Part shown: positions 6,877-8,937 of the stretch, one piece after another
Layout: each line of letters begins with the position of its first letter
Numbering within the stretch: the stretch's first letter is position 1
Source: Bacteroidota bacterium
GTDB taxonomy: Bacteria; Bacteroidota; Bacteroidia; JAADEI01
NCBI GenBank assembly: GCA_015490475.1
Contig: WFXT01000121.1
Coordinates: 1-8,937 of the forward strand
DNA length: 8,937 nt
Direction of reading: 5' to 3'
Made by a program: the position numbers and the translations under genes
The notes under the pieces: model-generated
What the model was told of the DNA's origin: nothing
What the model saw: only the letters and a program-made list of their open reading frames with translations
Databases searched by the model: none

Positions 6877-7668
6877 TTAGGTTCTACACAAGTTATTCAC
6901 TAACTCTTTCCAAAAAGAAGGTAGATTACTTGGGGTGTGTGTACCAGCATTGATGCGGTCGGTTATGAAAACCCATTTTCCTAATAAGCCTTTCCGCAAG
7001 TAGTTGATAAATGGGATAATCTCTTGCCATGATTGTGCGTAAACAATCGCGATGCTCTTGGTTCTTATTTCCTTGCTTGGAATGATGTGTTCGGAGATCC
7101 CTTGATTTTCATAGACTACTAAAGCATCTGCAAATTCCAGAAAAAGTTCCGGATTGTTTGAATTAATAAGGTTCATTATAACGAAGTCAAAACCTAATTC
7201 TCTGGCTATTACACTCAAATTACTGTAATAATCAATCATGTCTGGATTATCAAGTACCTCGTCAAAATATACTGCGTTGACCTCTGGTAATAGGTCTTGA
7301 AAATAAAGCAGTTTCCTTGCTATGTCCTCTATAGTCCTTTGTCCGTAATTAGTGGATATTTTTAATGCTATATGAATTTTGAGTTTGCTTGCCTTTTTCA
7401 AGTGTTCTTTTAAATGTGTCATGTCTATGTCTGATAATCTATTAGCATCTATCACAATAATGGGTTTCTGACATTTGGATAAATCTGTTAAGAGAGAGTC
7501 CCAAGATATGTAGGCATCTGGACTGAGTGGAACAATAAGACTGGTGTTGGAAGGATAGGAGTTTTTCAAAGTATATCTAGAATAGGGTTCTATCTGACAC
7601 GATGACATTATGGCAATTATAAGTGCTATCAAAATCAGCAAACCAGTAGTATGTAGATTCATTGACAT
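6877..7668 (-). CDS. lipoprotein with divergent spherulin-4 (spherulation-specific family 4, GH135-like) fold
   Basis: This 263-residue exported protein has a lipoprotein signal: hydrophobic residues 9-21, then Ser-Ser-Cys with lipidated Cys24. The following QIE only loosely resembles a Bacteroidota surface-export signal. The mature part follows the order of spherulin-4 proteins, a TIM-barrel family that includes the fungal GH135 hydrolase Sph3. It has 'IVPLSPDAYISWDSLL' (45-60), a strand 'KPIIVIDAN' (68-76), 'STNYGQRTIEDI' (105-116), 'VYFDEV' (133-138), a 'VIMNL' strand (163-167) and 'ADALVVYEN' (180-188). Asp136, Glu137 and Glu187 align in order with the acidic residues reported as essential in Sph3. 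The usual NPxSGPG loop and NPG motif are not conserved (here 'DANRLSD' and 'MNLIN'), so substrate and activity are open. The start is the ATG at 7668; an ATG two codons later is possible. It lies 6 bp after bshB1 and converges on infB. Confidence 0.68.
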   Translation of the reverse strand: MSMNLHTTGLLILIALIIAIMSSCQIEPYSRYTLKNSYPSNTSLIVPLSPDAYISWDSLLTDLSKCQKPIIVIDANRLSDIDMTHLKEHLKKASKLKIHIALKISTNYGQRTIEDIARKLLYFQDLLPEVNAVYFDEVLDNPDMIDYYSNLSVIARELGFDFVIMNLINSNNPELFLEFADALVVYENQGISEHIIPSKEIRTKSIAIVYAQSWQEIIPFINYLRKGLLGKWVFITDRINAGTHTPSNLPSFWKELVNNLCRT

Positions 7669-7674
7669 ACTTGG

Positions 7675-8388
7675 TTAATGAATTAAATCAGGCAGGTCAA
7701 TATGCAAAGGAGTTGTGTCCACTCTAACAAATCCTTCTGCTTTGTCAACACCTATGTAAAAGCCCCACATTGTTGCTCTTGCTTCTAAAAATTCCATAAA
7801 TCGCTTGGTGGAGAGGATAGTTTCGGGTGCAGGATAGGCAGGGTCAAATTGGGAGCGATAGCATTGCAAAGATGCTATTTTATCTATCCATGTTTCGGAT
7901 ACATCAATAAGTATTTCGGGATGCACATAAGTGTGTTGTATGTAGTGTAGTGTTAGTGAGGGTCTATGTGGTTCTGTGATTTCTAAACCCCTTAGGTTTC
8001 GTAATCCAGCAAGAAACAATGCTCTTTTGATGAGTTTGAATGCCCTTTCGTGGTCGGGATGTCTTTCCACTGGTGATGGTATTAAGGCTATATCTGGTTT
8101 TAATAATCTAATTGTGTTAACAACTTTTAGTAGAGCCTCTCTTGTTTCTTCAAAAAAGACGTCCTCTAATCTCAGGTTTATCCGTTTTTGTATGCCCAAT
8201 TGCTGTGAGGCACATAGTGCTTCAGCAAGTCGTTCTTCCGCACTTCCTCGGGTGCCATAATCACCTGCGGTTAAGTCAACAATGAAAACTTTATGACCGA
8301 GTTTACTATATTTAGCGAGTGTTCCGCCACATGCCAATTCTACATCGTCGGGATGAGCACCAAAAGCCACTATGCTCAATTGCTTCAT
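7675..8388 (-). CDS. bshB1: bacillithiol biosynthesis deacetylase BshB1 (PIG-L/LmbE family)
   Basis: BshB removes the N-acetyl group from GlcNAc-malate to give GlcN-malate, the second step of bacillithiol synthesis. BshA acts before it and BshC, which adds cysteine, after it; neither is in the window. The 237-residue protein is a typical PIG-L/LmbE deacetylase. 'GAHPDDVE' (10-17) supplies zinc ligands His12 and Asp15 and general base Asp14. 'RHPDH' (109-113) supplies His110 and the third zinc ligand His113. 'DLTAGDYGTRGSAEER' (38-53), 'SLQCYRSQF' and the C-terminal 'GVDKAEGF' fit the BshB1 subgroup better than mycothiol MshB or generic LmbE proteins. No signal peptide is present, so it is cytoplasmic. 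It starts at the ATG at 8388, which overlaps the upstream DUF721 stop by four bases (ATGA), indicating translational coupling. Related deacetylases also act on free GlcNAc, so the bacillithiol role is inferred from subfamily resemblance. Confidence 0.88.
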   Translation of the reverse strand: MKQLSIVAFGAHPDDVELACGGTLAKYSKLGHKVFIVDLTAGDYGTRGSAEERLAEALCASQQLGIQKRINLRLEDVFFEETREALLKVVNTIRLLKPDIALIPSPVERHPDHERAFKLIKRALFLAGLRNLRGLEITEPHRPSLTLHYIQHTYVHPEILIDVSETWIDKIASLQCYRSQFDPAYPAPETILSTKRFMEFLEARATMWGFYIGVDKAEGFVRVDTTPLHIDLPDLIH

Positions 8389-8684
8389 ATTAGTCTTATT
8401 TTAGAAAACCTGAATCCTGCCTTCCTCAGTATTTTTTTCATATTGTCTAAGTGAAAAGAAAGTTCCTGTTTCAATAGAGGTTCTGACACCTTAATAGTTA
8501 AGATGTCTTTTTTCCAGAAGACTTCTTTTATAAGGTCTTTGTTCCATCTTGTTCTGCAATATTGATTTAATATGGTTAGGATTTTATACTGTAGATATAG
8601 AATTGTGAAGTTTTTGAACTCAGGACTTCTCAATAGAATGCGAAAGACATCCTTGACGCTCTTAGGATTATTGAAATTGTTCAT
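8385..8684 (-). CDS. DUF721 / DciA-like small protein
   Basis: This 99-residue protein resembles DUF721 proteins of Bacteroidota, the family that includes the helicase-loading factor DciA. The recognisable part is the C-terminal half: 'VFWKKDILTIKVSEPLLKQE' followed by 'LSFHLDNMKKILRKAGF' and a final 'FSKIRLI' strand. This matches the family pattern in which a hydrophobic strand 'L.I.V.s...kqEL' leads into a helix and a closing 'I..I.....' strand. The N-terminal half (helix 'VKDVFRILL') is less typical, and the usual conserved Trp region is reduced to 'TRWNKDL'. I use the ATG at 8684. An in-frame TTG at 8696 would lie inside the candidate promoter box. The gene overlaps bshB1 by 4 bp and leads a three-gene minus-strand run. 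A role in DnaB loading is a family-level possibility only, not shown here. Confidence 0.65.
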   Translation of the reverse strand: MNNFNNPKSVKDVFRILLRSPEFKNFTILYLQYKILTILNQYCRTRWNKDLIKEVFWKKDILTIKVSEPLLKQELSFHLDNMKKILRKAGFRFSKIRLI

Positions 8685-8693
8685 AACTGACCA

Positions 8694-8701
8694 CAAAGGT
8701 A
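8694..8701 (-). promoter_or_regulatory. candidate -7 promoter element of the DUF721-bshB1-lipoprotein run
   Basis: The minus strand reads TACCTTTG, an exact TAnnTTTG match, ending 9 nt before the ATG at 8684. The implied leader is only about 4 nt. A TTTG lies 12 nt upstream, which is too close for a normal -33 element, so the call is tentative. If real, it makes the three genes a transcription unit separate from cysH. Confidence 0.4.
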
Positions 8702-8727
8702 GAAAAGATACCTCAAATGTTCATGTA

Positions 8728-8742
8728 ATCAATATTATTGAT
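8728..8742. repeat. 15-bp odd palindrome over the cysH stop codon
   Basis: ATCAATA and TATTGAT are perfect 7-bp arms around one central base at 8735. With no loop it cannot form a normal RNA hairpin. It could be a dimeric-regulator site upstream of the DUF721 promoter box, or a chance pattern in AT-rich DNA. Confidence 0.3.
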
Positions 8743-8937
8743 GAATACCACACTCTGTCTTAGATAATCCTCGCCATCTGCCTGCTCGCCAATTTTCCCC
8801 TTCGGCTACTGGTGTGGTGCAGGGCATACAACCGATGCTCGGATAACCCTTGTCGTGCAAAGGATTATAAGGCAAATTATTTTGTTTGATATAGTCCCAT
8901 ACTTGTTCCCATGTCCAATAGGCTAAAGGATTAACCT
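8735..8937 (-). CDS. cysH: phosphoadenylyl/adenylyl-sulfate reductase, C-terminal part (cut by window edge)
   Basis: Sixty-six residues and a TAA stop of a frame entering from the right edge match the C-terminus of CysH. CysH reduces APS or PAPS to sulfite with thioredoxin in assimilatory sulfate reduction. The signature run is visible: 'VNPLAYWTWEQVWDYI', 'NLPYNPLHDKGYPSIGC', then the Cys pair 'CMPC' (36 and 39 of the fragment), 'RAGRW' and the catalytic-Cys motif 'KTECGIH'. The CxxC pair together with ECG(I/L)H is typical of the iron-sulfur type that uses APS. The partner Cys-Cys pair that would settle this lies outside the window. Three residues precede the usual start of this C-terminal block, and nothing suggests damage. 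The stop lies 50 bp ahead of the DUF721 ATG on the same strand. Confidence 0.93.
   Translation of the reverse strand, partial: VNPLAYWTWEQVWDYIKQNNLPYNPLHDKGYPSIGCMPCTTPVAEGENWRAGRWRGLSKTECGIHQ

Noticed and set aside
7976..8260. Plus-strand 94-codon frame opposite bshB1
   Set aside because: It is the shadow of the catalytic part of bshB1 and has no motif of its own.
8572..8763. Plus-strand 63-codon frame opposite the DUF721 and cysH ends
   Set aside because: It spans two minus-strand genes and their promoter region, and has no support.
1..8937. Search for CRISPR arrays, insertion sequences, phage or defence genes
   Set aside because: I saw no regularly spaced repeats, transposase motifs, terminal inverted repeats, target duplications or defence-type domains.

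Overview
The window reads as chromosomal DNA of a Bacteroidota-type bacterium, roughly 40% GC by eye. Four signs support this. The left-edge gene encodes a CarboxypepD-reg/DUF5686 outer-membrane protein, a family typical of that phylum. Several start codons are preceded by TAnnTTTG-like boxes, the Bacteroidota -7 element. Shine-Dalgarno sequences are essentially absent. A BshB1-type bacillithiol deacetylase and a DUF721 protein are also present. I cannot place the organism below phylum level.

Layout, left to right. (1) 1-1430, minus: 5' part of the DUF5686 gene, cut by the window edge. (2) 1547-1621, minus: tRNA-His(GTG), followed by a hairpin. (3) 1655-2173, minus: a gamma-carbonic-anhydrase-like hexapeptide-repeat protein. 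(4) 2174-2238: a 65-bp divergent promoter region with an 8+8 bp palindrome whose arms lie symmetrically between the two start codons. (5) 2239-6869, plus: rimP-nusA-infB, the classic ribosome-maturation, transcription-elongation and translation-initiation operon, with gaps of about 20 bp. (6) 6877-8684, minus: a tight three-gene run of a DUF721/DciA-like protein, bshB1 (4-bp overlap) and a lipoprotein with a divergent spherulin-4/GH135-like fold (6-bp gap). It converges on infB with only 7 bp between the stop codons. (7) 8735-8937, minus: the 3' end of cysH (APS/PAPS reductase), cut by the window edge. No stretch over 300 bp lacks a gene.

Most of the window is housekeeping. RimP, NusA and IF2 serve 30S maturation, transcription elongation and initiation. 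CysH and BshB1 both belong to sulfur and thiol metabolism: CysH supplies reduced sulfur for cysteine, and bacillithiol consumes cysteine. The least ordinary gene is the spherulin-4-like lipoprotein. It keeps the apparent acidic active-site residues of the fold but has lost the family's signature loops, and it shares an operon with an amino-sugar deacetylase. I see no mobile element, CRISPR array or defence system. I do not think the window holds a clearly new multi-gene system. The best leads are the lipoprotein, the symmetric divergent promoter and a dnaX-type slippery heptamer in infB.
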